Below, piece after piece: positions 1-5,266 of a stretch of 8,970 bases of DNA. The translations under genes were made by a program, and so were the position numbers. The number at the start of each line of letters is the position of its first letter. Positions within the stretch are counted from its first letter, which is position 1. The DNA comes from Chloroflexota bacterium (lineage in GTDB: Bacteria > Chloroflexota > Anaerolineae > UBA3071): assembly GCA_014383605.1 (NCBI GenBank), contig JACNHM010000164.1, forward strand, positions 1 to 8,970. Direction: 5' to 3'. The notes beneath the pieces are model-generated. The model was not told the DNA's origin. It did no database searches and was given only the letters and a program-made list of their open reading frames with translations.

Positions 1-25
1 TTGCCGTTTCAAGGGCCACAAAGCG

Positions 26-113
26 TGGGTAGCAGGCCAACCGCGTTGGCCGTCAAAACCGGGATGGCAAGCCACTTTCCAGGCCCCGCCCAATGCGATT
101 GGGCTTCTACCCA
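26..113. repeat. Nested inverted-repeat element upstream of the flavodoxin gene
   Basis: Three inverted repeats nest here. A 7-bp outer stem pairs 26-32 (TGGGTAG) with 107-113 (CTACCCA). Inside it are two 7-bp hairpins with 3-nt loops: 35-41/45-51 (GGCCAAC, GTTGGCC) and 88-94/98-104 (GCCCAAT, ATTGGGC). The two hairpins resemble each other, and their two differing base pairs are compensatory, which favours structure over chance. A frame reading from base 1 is open until the TGA at 133-135 (44 residues) but matches nothing I recognise. The element could be a REP-like or MITE-like repeat, a structured leader, or the remnant of a mobile element. It is not a tRNA: there is no TPsiC-like arm or anticodon arm. 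Confidence 0.45.
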
Positions 114-144
114 ACTCAGGAAATGCGGCTTTTGAATGGACAAC

Positions 145-153
145 TGGTATAAC
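145..153 (+). promoter_or_regulatory. Candidate extended -10 promoter for the flavodoxin/methyltransferase operon
   Basis: TGGTATAAC reads as an extended -10 (TGnTATAAT-like). There is no good -35 seventeen bases upstream, which is tolerable for an extended -10 promoter. Transcription would start near 160, just before the AGGAG ribosome-binding site at 166-170. This is inferred from motif match and position only. Confidence 0.35.
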
Positions 154-184
154 AGTATCCAAAAGAGGAGATAGAAGCAGGACA

Positions 185-637
185 ATGAAAACACTGATTG
201 TCTATGACTCGGTCCATGGGAATACGGAGAGAATAGCCAAAGCTATCGGTGATGCTATTGCCGGTGAGGTAAAAGTGCTCCGTGTGGGTGAAGTGAATCC
301 TGCCGAATTGAAAGCATTCGACCTTCTCATCGTCGGTTCCCCGACCCATGGAGGCAGCCCGACGGAGGCGATTCAAGGCTTTCTTAACCAAGTCCCGGGG
401 CCTGCCTTACAAGGTACCAACGTAGCTGCGTTCGATACCAGACTCTCGACGAAACTGGTTCGAATCTTTGGCTATGCCGCACCAAGAATCGCTGGCAAGG
501 TGAAGAAAAAGGGCGGGACTCTCATAGGGTCACCGGAAGGCTTTTTCGTTGCCGGCACCAAAGGTCCGCTGACAGAGGGTGAAGTTGAGCGTGCTGCCGG
601 TTGGGCGAAAGAGATAGCCAAGAGTGCAACAGCGTAA
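185..637 (+). CDS. Flavodoxin family protein (FMN-binding electron carrier)
   Basis: A 150-residue single-domain flavodoxin-like protein, expected in the cytoplasm, where it would bind FMN and carry electrons between redox enzymes. The N-terminal strand and phosphate-binding loop are clear: LIVYDS at residues 4-9, then HGNT at 11-14, which corresponds to the T/S-x-T-G-N-T loop of flavodoxins. A second FMN loop, VGSPTHGG, follows at 50-57, and a C-terminal segment (FFVAGTKGPLTEGE, about 120-133) is typical of this subfamily. The length suits a short-chain flavodoxin. AGGAG at 166-170 supports the ATG at 185 with a rather long 14-nt spacer. The gene is visibly richer in A and T than its neighbours, so it may have a separate ancestry. 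Its end overlaps the methyltransferase start by 14 nt, implying co-transcription. The redox partner cannot be told from sequence. Confidence 0.85.
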   Translation: MKTLIVYDSVHGNTERIAKAIGDAIAGEVKVLRVGEVNPAELKAFDLLIVGSPTHGGSPTEAIQGFLNQVPGPALQGTNVAAFDTRLSTKLVRIFGYAAPRIAGKVKKKGGTLIGSPEGFFVAGTKGPLTEGEVERAAGWAKEIAKSATA

Positions 638-1394
638 GCATGGATACCTTTTCGGCGGCTTGGCTGCCGCTGCTGTGATTGTTGCCACTGGCTGGCGGCT
701 CTACTCCCGCCGTACGCGGGAACGTATTCCCAGCGCCGAGGGCTTGGACGACCCCGACGTCGCTGCGGGCTTCAACCGCGTGGCGTTGCTGCCGCAGTTT
801 CGTCTCCTGCGCTGGTTCGTGGCCCGCCGCGCCGTCGAGATGACCCCGCGTGGCGACGGCGTGGATCTGGGCTGCGGCCCCGGCCATCTGGTCATCGAGC
901 TGGCGCGGCAGGCGCCCGGCCTGCGGATGACAGGCATTGACCTGTCCGACGAGATGCTGGCCCAGGCGGAAGAGTACGCCCAGGCTGCGGGGCTGGGCGA
1001 CCGTATCTCCTTCCGGAAGGGCGACGTGCAGCAGATCCCGTTCCCGGACGGTTCTCTGGACCTGGTGGTCAGCACGCTGTCGCTGCACCACTGGAGCGAT
1101 CCCGTCGCCGTGCTGGACGAGGTGGCTCGCGTGTTAAGTCCGGGCGGCTCCTTCCTGATCTTTGACCTGCGCCGGGACATGATACCGCCCTTCTGGCTGC
1201 TGCTGTGGTTCGTCACCCGCTTCGCCGTGCCCGCCGCCCTGCGGCGGGCCAACGAGCCGCTCAGCAGCCGCGACGCTGCCTACACGCCCGCAGAGGCGGC
1301 GCAACTGGCGGAACAGTCACAGCTCAACGGTTGGCGCGTGACTCGCGGGCCGTTTTGGCTGACCATCGAGGGGACAATGGAGCAAATGGAGTGA
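624..1394 (+). CDS. Membrane-anchored class I SAM-dependent methyltransferase
   Basis: A 256-residue protein with a hydrophobic N-terminal segment (residues about 8-24, followed by basic residues RRTRER) that probably anchors it to the inner face of the membrane. Then comes a Rossmann methyltransferase domain of the Methyltransf_11/UbiE-like type: motif I VDLGCGPGH at 80-88 for SAM binding, an acidic ribose-binding Asp in TGIDLS at 103-108, GDVQQIPFPDGSLDLVVS at about 133-150, and LSLHHW at 152-157. A second hydrophobic stretch (PPFWLLLWFVTRFAVPAAL, about 188-206) follows the core. The start is the GTG at 624, overlapping the flavodoxin gene by 14 nt; no strong ribosome-binding site is visible, which suggests translational coupling. 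A TTG at 660 is a possible alternative start. The substrate is unknown; a lipid or quinone is plausible given the membrane segments. Confidence 0.8.
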   Translation: MQQRKHGYLFGGLAAAAVIVATGWRLYSRRTRERIPSAEGLDDPDVAAGFNRVALLPQFRLLRWFVARRAVEMTPRGDGVDLGCGPGHLVIELARQAPGLRMTGIDLSDEMLAQAEEYAQAAGLGDRISFRKGDVQQIPFPDGSLDLVVSTLSLHHWSDPVAVLDEVARVLSPGGSFLIFDLRRDMIPPFWLLLWFVTRFAVPAALRRANEPLSSRDAAYTPAEAAQLAEQSQLNGWRVTRGPFWLTIEGTMEQME

Positions 1395-1455
1395 TGATAG
1401 AGATGGACGATGAAGTGGTTGTCCACAAGTTGTAGGGGGTGCTCAAGATTCGCCA

Positions 1456-1472
1456 GACTCCAGTGAGGAGTC
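1456..1472. terminator. Small hairpin between two convergent genes
   Basis: GACTCC (1456-1461) and GGAGTC (1467-1472) form a 6-bp stem with a 5-nt loop in the gap between the convergent methyltransferase and infA genes. Neither side is followed by a T-run, so it would be a weak or factor-dependent terminator at best. Position is the main argument. Confidence 0.22.
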
Positions 1473-1490
1473 AGCCTACGCTGAACACAC

Positions 1491-1510
1491 GGCACTACAC
1501 GGCACTACGC
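1491..1510. repeat. Two-copy 10-bp tandem repeat at the infA 3' end
   Basis: GGCACTACAC (1491-1500) is followed directly by GGCACTACGC (1501-1510), and the next bases (GGCAG) begin a partial third copy. The infA stop codon lies in the second copy. It may be a replication-slippage product; no function is implied. Confidence 0.4.
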
Positions 1511-1762
1511 GGCAGATAGCACGGCGAAAGGCTTCTTGTACCGGTACACGATGCGTCCCCGGGTCAGGTCATAAGGCGACAGCTCCACCAGCACCTGGTC
1601 GCCCAGGATCACGCGGATGTAGTACTTGCGCATCTTGCCACACAGGTACGCCAACACCTCGTGTCCGTTGTCCAGCTCTACCCGGAATTGCGTGCCGGGT
1701 AGACATTCTTTCACTGTGCCTTCCATCTCCAGCTTGTCCTTTTTCGACTTCCTTGCCACCAT
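1505..1762 (-). CDS. infA: Translation initiation factor IF-1
   Basis: An 85-residue S1/OB-fold protein that binds the A site of the 30S subunit during initiation. It matches IF-1 along nearly its whole length: [24 protein letters not shown] at 13-36, GKMRK at 42-46, [27 protein letters not shown] at 48-74. The family usually has about 72 residues; the surplus is a lysine-rich N-terminus and a roughly 11-residue C-terminal tail ([11 protein letters not shown]). The stretch before GKMRK reads YLC where E. coli has HIS. GGAGG at 1770-1774 on the complement lies 7 nt before the ATG and fixes the start. It sits 24 nt downstream of the dksA-type gene, so the two are surely co-transcribed. The gene is not in its usual ribosomal-protein setting, so it may be a second infA copy. 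Confidence 0.93.
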   Translation of the reverse strand: MVARKSKKDKLEMEGTVKECLPGTQFRVELDNGHEVLAYLCGKMRKYYIRVILGDQVLVELSPYDLTRGRIVYRYKKPFAVLSAA

Positions 1763-1786
1763 TGGTTTCCCTCCCCTTGCTCTTGA

Positions 1787-2125
1787 CTATTGCCGGGACG
1801 ATGTTGCCGCGGTCGCCGCGCGTGCGCACCCTGCGCACAACGTCGTCGTGGGCAGGATCTCCAACCGCTCCGGGTCAATCGAAACGCCGCATTGGCGGCA
1901 GTTCCCATAGGCGCCCTCATGCGCTCGCCCCAGCGCATCTCGCAGGGACTCGATGCGAGCGATGGTCTTCTCCTTGCGGGCCAGGGCCATCTCCCAGGAA
2001 TAGGCGCGGGGATTGCCATCGCCCAGGCCAAACTCCGGCCTTTGCTCCAGACGTCTCTCCAGTCCCTGTAATTCTCTTTGTGCTTCCTGCAGGTCGGCCT
2101 GCAGCCGTTCTCTCACTTCAGTCAT
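1787..2125 (-). CDS. DksA/TraR-family zinc-finger transcriptional regulator
   Basis: A 112-residue member of the DksA/TraR/YocK family, whose members insert a coiled coil into the RNA polymerase secondary channel and alter promoter kinetics. Residues 1-30 (RERLQADLQEAQRELQGLERRLEQ) and about 46-70 are heptad-like helices forming the coiled coil. The C-terminal zinc finger is intact: C76-x2-C79 in CRQCG and C97-x2-C100 in CAGC, with the family's GAYGNC and RLEILPTTTLC flanks. E. coli DksA has the tip motif DxA; here the loop reads DGNPRA (36-41), so by my alignment the key Asp is replaced by Pro and a strict DksA role with ppGpp is doubtful. An AGGA (2132-2135 complement) precedes the ATG by 6 nt. 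It lies between carD (113 nt upstream) and infA (24 nt downstream). Confidence 0.87.
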   Translation of the reverse strand: MTEVRERLQADLQEAQRELQGLERRLEQRPEFGLGDGNPRAYSWEMALARKEKTIARIESLRDALGRAHEGAYGNCRQCGVSIDPERLEILPTTTLCAGCARAATAATSSRQ

Positions 2126-2140
2126 CTCTCATCCTCAGTC

Positions 2141-2231
2141 GCGGCAGACCCAGACCAGAACGGACACTCCCTGCGGTCACATGCCTGTCCCAAACCCCTC
2201 GGCTTCGCTCCTCTGAGCCTGGATCTGCCGC
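2141..2231. repeat. Inverted 8-mer flanking the carD-dksA spacer
   Basis: GCGGCAGA at 2141-2148 and TCTGCCGC at 2224-2231 are exact reverse complements at the two ends of the 113-nt spacer between carD and the DksA-type gene. They could close a large stem in the transcript. With a 75-nt loop this may be chance. Confidence 0.25.
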
Positions 2232-2238
2232 CTCTCTC

Positions 2239-2751
2239 TTATGCGGTATGAGGTTCGCTCTCCGCAGGTGCTGCCAATAATACCGCGTCAATCGTCTCAT
2301 TCACGTCGGAAGTCTCACGATCGGTAGCCATGGCGATCTCGGAGGTTAACAGATCCCGCCCCTGCGTCAGCAAGTCGCCATCTCTTTTCGTGAGATAAGC
2401 CAGTCGTTCGCGTGCGGTTAGGTCGCGTATCACTTCGGCCAGCAGAAGCGCACGACCTGTCTTGAGTTTCTCCTCGATCCGCCCCTGACGCTCCTTGTAG
2501 TCTTTCGGCAGCCGGAGCGGCTTGCTGCCCAGGACATTCAGCACGCGGCCGAGCTTGGCCTCTGACATCACCGGTCGTATGCCCAGATCCTCCGTTTTGC
2601 GCATAGGAACGCGCACGGTCAGCCTATCGCCGGGTATCTCGATCACGTAGTAATGCTCGAACCCATCCACCAGTTCCTGATGCTCCATGCCGGTGACCTT
2701 GCCCGCACCCCGGCTGGGATACATCACCTTGTCGCCCACCGAGAACTCCAT
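2239..2751 (-). CDS. carD: CarD family RNA polymerase-binding transcriptional regulator
   Basis: A 170-residue CarD/CdnL protein. CarD binds the RNA polymerase beta subunit and the upstream edge of the transcription bubble, stabilising open complexes. Residues 1-60 form the Tudor-like RNAP-interacting domain: FSVGDKVMYPSRGAGKV at 3-19 and LTVRVPM at 44-50, with Arg47 matching Arg47 of Mycobacterium tuberculosis CarD. Residues about 65-160 are the helical DNA-binding domain (KLGRVLNVL, then EEKLKTGRALLLAEVIRDL). By my alignment the DNA-wedging tryptophan (Trp85 in M. tuberculosis) is Tyr85 here. AGGAGG at 2758-2763 (complement) lies 6 nt from the ATG, a strong site that fixes the start. It is the first gene of a carD-dksA-infA set on this strand. 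No convincing promoter was found upstream. Confidence 0.92.
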   Translation of the reverse strand: MEFSVGDKVMYPSRGAGKVTGMEHQELVDGFEHYYVIEIPGDRLTVRVPMRKTEDLGIRPVMSEAKLGRVLNVLGSKPLRLPKDYKERQGRIEEKLKTGRALLLAEVIRDLTARERLAYLTKRDGDLLTQGRDLLTSEIAMATDRETSDVNETIDAVLLAAPAESEPHTA

Positions 2752-3113
2752 GCCCCCCCTCCTGGTTATCTGACGTCAATGACCTTTTCCCCACCCACGG
2801 CCACCTCGGGCAACTCCCTGGCCCCGCCTTCGTCCTCTTCGCCGGACATCTTGGCCGAGAGGCCTTCCACCTGAATCAAGATTGCCTGACCAACTCCCCC
2901 AAGGTCAATCGGCCCTCGTCTGCCTTTCCCCCTGGGCAAAACAAAGAGACCTCGCCGGGTCCAGGCAAGGACCACAACCGAGATCTCCTGGCAACGCGTT
3001 GACAGTGCGAGCCTGCCAGCTCGCCGATTACCAACGTTCGTTCATCGTCTGGCCGTGTTCCAACGCCCAACCTTACTTATGTCTCGTGACTACGAGAGGG
3101 GATAGGCGAGAAC
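2752..3113. other. Gene-poor spacer between recombinase and carD
   Basis: This 362-bp gap holds no gene I can support. On the - strand a 69-codon open frame (2766-2975) ends with TAA just ahead of the carD ribosome-binding site. Its second half (about VEGLSAKMSGEEDEGG) looks more protein-like than random, but I recognise no family and see no ribosome-binding site. Other landmarks are a 6-bp hairpin, GCGAGC 3007-3012 with GCTCGC 3019-3024, and a 10-bp palindrome CAACGCGTTG at 2992-3001. The hairpin lies about 90 nt past the recombinase stop but has no T-run. The carD promoter should lie here, yet I found no good -35/-10 pair on the - strand. Confidence 0.5.
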
Positions 3114-4034
3114 CTACCTGATCGTGCTCGAGGCCTGTTCCCCATGAACGTGAACAAGAGTCTCTGTTGCTGAACCTGCTCCGGACAGGTGTGTGATATA
3201 CTTCAAGGCCGTTTCCGGTCTCCTGTGCCCCAATCGCGCCATTAACAGGGCCAGGTCCCCTGTCTCTTGCCAGAGGAACCTGGCATAGGTGTCCCGAAGC
3301 GTCTTCGCTGAGATATCCAGGCCCGCCGCCTTTCCCAGGCTGGCTACAATCTGTTGCACCGAACGGATGGACAGGAGTCTGCCCTTCCTGCTCAAAAAAA
3401 GAGGCCTGGCTCCTGCGGGACGAGGCTGCTCCAGATAGACAATCAGAGCATGTCGGGCCGCCGCGTTCAGAGGGATCTGGCGCTCCGGTCGCCTCTCCCG
3501 GGCGCATACCGTCAGAGTGCCCTCCCCCCGGCTCAGATCAAGATCCGACTGCCGCAAACGAACCAACTCGCTGGCCCGTATGCCTGTCTGCAGCAACACC
3601 TGCAGGATGGCGTAGTCACGCACGGCCGTTGGCGAGTGCCGTCCCTCGGCGGCCCGCATCAGCCGTTCGACCTCCAGCGCACTCAAGGTTTTGGCAGCCG
3701 AGAGCGCCGAGCCTTCCAGCAAGCGCACGCCCTCCGCTGGGTTGCCCTCCCGCAATCCTGCGGCCACGGCGAAACGCCCGAACTTGCGCACGCTTTGCAA
3801 GTACCGATTGATGCTCGCTGGCGATCGTCCTATGGTGCTTCTCAGGTATTCCTTGTAGGCTTCCACGTCGCCGGACGCGAAAGCGTCAGGGGGAACCTCC
3901 TGTCCGGCCCGCTCCAGCAGCCAAAGGGCGAAGCGCTGCAGATCGTGCCGGTACCCGGCGATCGTGTTTCGCGCCAGCCCCGCTTGCTGGAGATGCCCTT
4001 CGAAGCGCCTGAGTGCGTCGCTCCAACCCTCCAT
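3114..4034 (-). CDS. Tyrosine recombinase/integrase (XerC/XerD-like)
   Basis: A 306-residue site-specific recombinase of the phage-integrase fold. The N-terminal SAM-like core-binding domain spans about 5-95 (FEGHLQQAGLARNTIAGYRHDL; SINRYLQSVRKFGRF) and the catalytic domain about 115-290. Catalytic residues: Arg153 in TGIRASEL, Arg247 in KTLRD, His270 in LGH, and nucleophile Tyr279 nine residues later. Two positions deviate. The HxxR His is Lys244, and the beta-hairpin Lys region (CARERRPERQIPL, 177-189) has Arg rather than Lys. Both are tolerated in some family members, so activity is likely but unproven. The frame is open back to 4328, but that extension has no homology character and would run across the promoters; the ATG at 4034 gives the normal Xer length. 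GGAGAG directly abuts this ATG, so the ribosome-binding site is poorly spaced. No attachment sites or phage genes are visible, so a stand-alone recombinase is likely. Confidence 0.85.
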   Translation of the reverse strand: MEGWSDALRRFEGHLQQAGLARNTIAGYRHDLQRFALWLLERAGQEVPPDAFASGDVEAYKEYLRSTIGRSPASINRYLQSVRKFGRFAVAAGLREGNPAEGVRLLEGSALSAAKTLSALEVERLMRAAEGRHSPTAVRDYAILQVLLQTGIRASELVRLRQSDLDLSRGEGTLTVCARERRPERQIPLNAAARHALIVYLEQPRPAGARPLFLSRKGRLLSIRSVQQIVASLGKAAGLDISAKTLRDTYARFLWQETGDLALLMARLGHRRPETALKYITHLSGAGSATETLVHVHGEQASSTIR

Positions 4035-4071
4035 CTCTCCACTCGCAGGCAAGATATTGCGTGTAAACTGT

Positions 4072-4113
4072 ATTATACGCAGTAAGTATACCACAAAGCT
4101 GCGCCTTGCGCAA
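4072..4113 (-). promoter_or_regulatory. Promoter(s) for the tyrosine recombinase
   Basis: On the - strand TTGCGC (4108-4113) is 17 nt from TATACT (4085-4090), which also has an extended -10 TG at the right place (TGGTATACT). A second, perfect TATAAT occurs at 4072-4077 without a good -35. Either would give a leader of roughly 30-45 nt before the ATG at 4034. Confidence 0.5.
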
Positions 4114-4143
4114 ATGCAACGTGCGGCATGTTGGCGGCCTAAC

Positions 4144-4171
4144 TTGACACCTGCGCCATATCTGATAGAAT
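4144..4171 (+). promoter_or_regulatory. Sigma-70-type promoter for the pst operon
   Basis: A perfect -35 TTGACA (4144-4149), a 16-nt spacer and a -10 TAGAAT (4166-4171) precede pstS. The predicted start near 4178 leaves a leader of about 33 nt. Pst operons are commonly controlled by a PhoB/PhoP-type regulator, but I see no recognisable Pho box direct repeat, and the near-consensus -35 suggests substantial activator-independent transcription. Confidence 0.6.
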
Positions 4172-4210
4172 CCAGGCTACCGCTCTCCACTGCCTGAAGT
4201 GAGGGTCCGA

Positions 4211-5131
4211 ATGTTTCCCCTGATGCTGCCGTGCCATCCTCATACGCCTTCAGCACGCCGGCTGGCCATCGCCCTGCTCCTGATCGGCTTGGCCGGGTCG
4301 TTGCTGGCCTGCGGTGCCCGACAGACAACGTCGCCCGCTGCCGCCGCGCCCGCCCAGACCATCGAGAACAAAGGCTCCGACACCCTGGTCAACCTGGCCC
4401 TGGCCTGGGCCGAAACCTACATGCACCTGCACCCCCAGGTGCGCATCTCCGTCACCGGCGGCGGATCGGGCACCGGCATCGCCGCCATGATCAACGGCAC
4501 GGTGGACGTCGCCAACGCCTCGCGGGAGATGAAGCCGGAGGAGATCGCCGCCGCCAAGGCCAATGGCATCTCCCCCGTCGAATTCGTCGTCGCCCGCGAC
4601 GCCATCGCCGTCGTCGTCCATCCCTCCAATCCCCTGGACAGGCTCAGCCTGCAACAGATTTCCGACGTCTACACCGGCAGGATCACCAACTGGCAGCAGG
4701 TCGGCGGCGAAGACCGCCCCATCGTGCTCCTCTCCCGCGAATCGAATTCTGGAACTTATGTCTACTTCCTGGAGAACGTCATCCGCCTGGGAGACAAGGA
4801 GAGCACCCTGCTCTTTTCGCCCGACACCCTGCTGATGCCCTCCTCCGAAGGCATCAGCGCCGAGGTGCGCCAGAATCCCAACGCCATCGGCTACGACGGC
4901 CTGGGCTACGTGACGCCCGACCAGAAGGTGCTGGCCGTGGGTCGCGATACCGCCGGCCCCTACGTGCTCCCCTCTGTGGATACGGTCAATGATGGGTCCT
5001 ACCCTGTCTCCCGCCCACTCTACATGTACACCGCCGGCGAGCCGAGCGGACAGGTGAAGGAGTACATGGATTGGATACGGGGCGAGGGCCAGGCCCGCGT
5101 GTCCGAACTAGGCTTCGTGCCGTTGGAGTAA
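4211..5131 (+). CDS. pstS: Phosphate ABC transporter substrate-binding lipoprotein PstS
   Basis: A 306-residue extracytoplasmic phosphate-binding protein. Residues 1-33 are a lipoprotein signal peptide: RR at 16-17, a hydrophobic core (LAIALLLIGLAGSLLA), then lipobox LLAC with Cys34 as the lipidated residue. A low-complexity Ala/Pro/Thr linker precedes the PBP-like domain. Phosphate-contacting loops are recognisable: KGSDTLV at 54-60, GGGSGTG at 83-89, ANASREMKPEE at 101-111 and LSRESNSGTY at 174-183. Ends with SELGFVPLE, a usual PstS C-terminus. An in-frame GTG at 4199 gives a four-residue-longer protein, but GAGGG at 4201-4205 is well spaced for the ATG at 4211, so I chose that. First gene of the pst operon, divergent from the recombinase, and followed by a 135-nt repeat-filled spacer before pstC. 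Confidence 0.93.
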   Translation: MFPLMLPCHPHTPSARRLAIALLLIGLAGSLLACGARQTTSPAAAAPAQTIENKGSDTLVNLALAWAETYMHLHPQVRISVTGGGSGTGIAAMINGTVDVANASREMKPEEIAAAKANGISPVEFVVARDAIAVVVHPSNPLDRLSLQQISDVYTGRITNWQQVGGEDRPIVLLSRESNSGTYVYFLENVIRLGDKESTLLFSPDTLLMPSSEGISAEVRQNPNAIGYDGLGYVTPDQKVLAVGRDTAGPYVLPSVDTVNDGSYPVSRPLYMYTAGEPSGQVKEYMDWIRGEGQARVSELGFVPLE

Positions 5132-5136
5132 TGGTA

Positions 5137-5264
5137 AACTGGTACATTGGGGAATTGGTAGATTGGGAAACTGGTAGATTGGGGAAACGAGCGAAAAACG
5201 ACCAATCTACCGGTCCACCAATCTACCAATCTACCAATCTACCAATCTACCAATGTACCAACCT
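5137..5264. repeat. 8-bp-period inverted tandem-repeat element between pstS and pstC
   Basis: The right arm is eight in-phase 8-mers at 5201-5264: ACCAATCT, ACCGGTCC, four ACCAATCT (5217-5248), ACCAATGT, ACCAACCT. The left arm (5138-5185) carries the complementary pattern in the same 8-bp register (ACTGGTAC, ATTGGGGA, ATTGGTAG, ATTGGGAA, ACTGGTAG, ATTGGGGA). The outermost variant is mirrored: TGGTACATTGG (5140-5150) pairs perfectly with CCAATGTACCA (5250-5260), and CTGGTAGATTGG (5171-5182) pairs with 5202-5213 apart from one base. The transcript could fold into a long imperfect hairpin. Possible roles are a processing or stability element, an attenuator lowering pstCAB relative to pstS, or a selfish repeat. 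Confidence 0.85.
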
Positions 5265-5266
5265 GG

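Noticed and set aside
26..113. Cloverleaf-like nesting of stems suggesting a tRNA
   Set aside because: There is no TPsiC-type arm with its conserved loop, no anticodon arm of the right size, and arm lengths and spacing do not fit.
522..1252. Antisense open frames opposite the methyltransferase
   Set aside because: The + strand frame has clear SAM-binding motifs; the antisense translations are Arg/Gln/Ala-rich shadows with no domain.
2999..3004. TTGACA on the + strand as a promoter -35
   Set aside because: No -10 lies at a suitable distance, and no + strand gene follows for more than 1 kb.
3007..3024. Hairpin as an intrinsic terminator for the recombinase
   Set aside because: The 6-bp stem lacks a following T-run on the relevant strand and is about 90 nt from the stop codon.
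4144..4198. Pho box for PhoB control of pstS
   Set aside because: I could not find a convincing pair of spaced direct repeats near the promoter, so a specific operator is not claimed.
4035..4328. N-terminal extension of the recombinase up to 4328
   Set aside because: It would cover the divergent promoters and the pstS start, has no recombinase homology, and makes the protein about 100 residues too long.
5201..5264. Regular repeat units resembling a short CRISPR-like array
   Set aside because: The 8-bp units are contiguous with no unique spacers and have a complementary left arm, so this is an inverted tandem repeat, not CRISPR.
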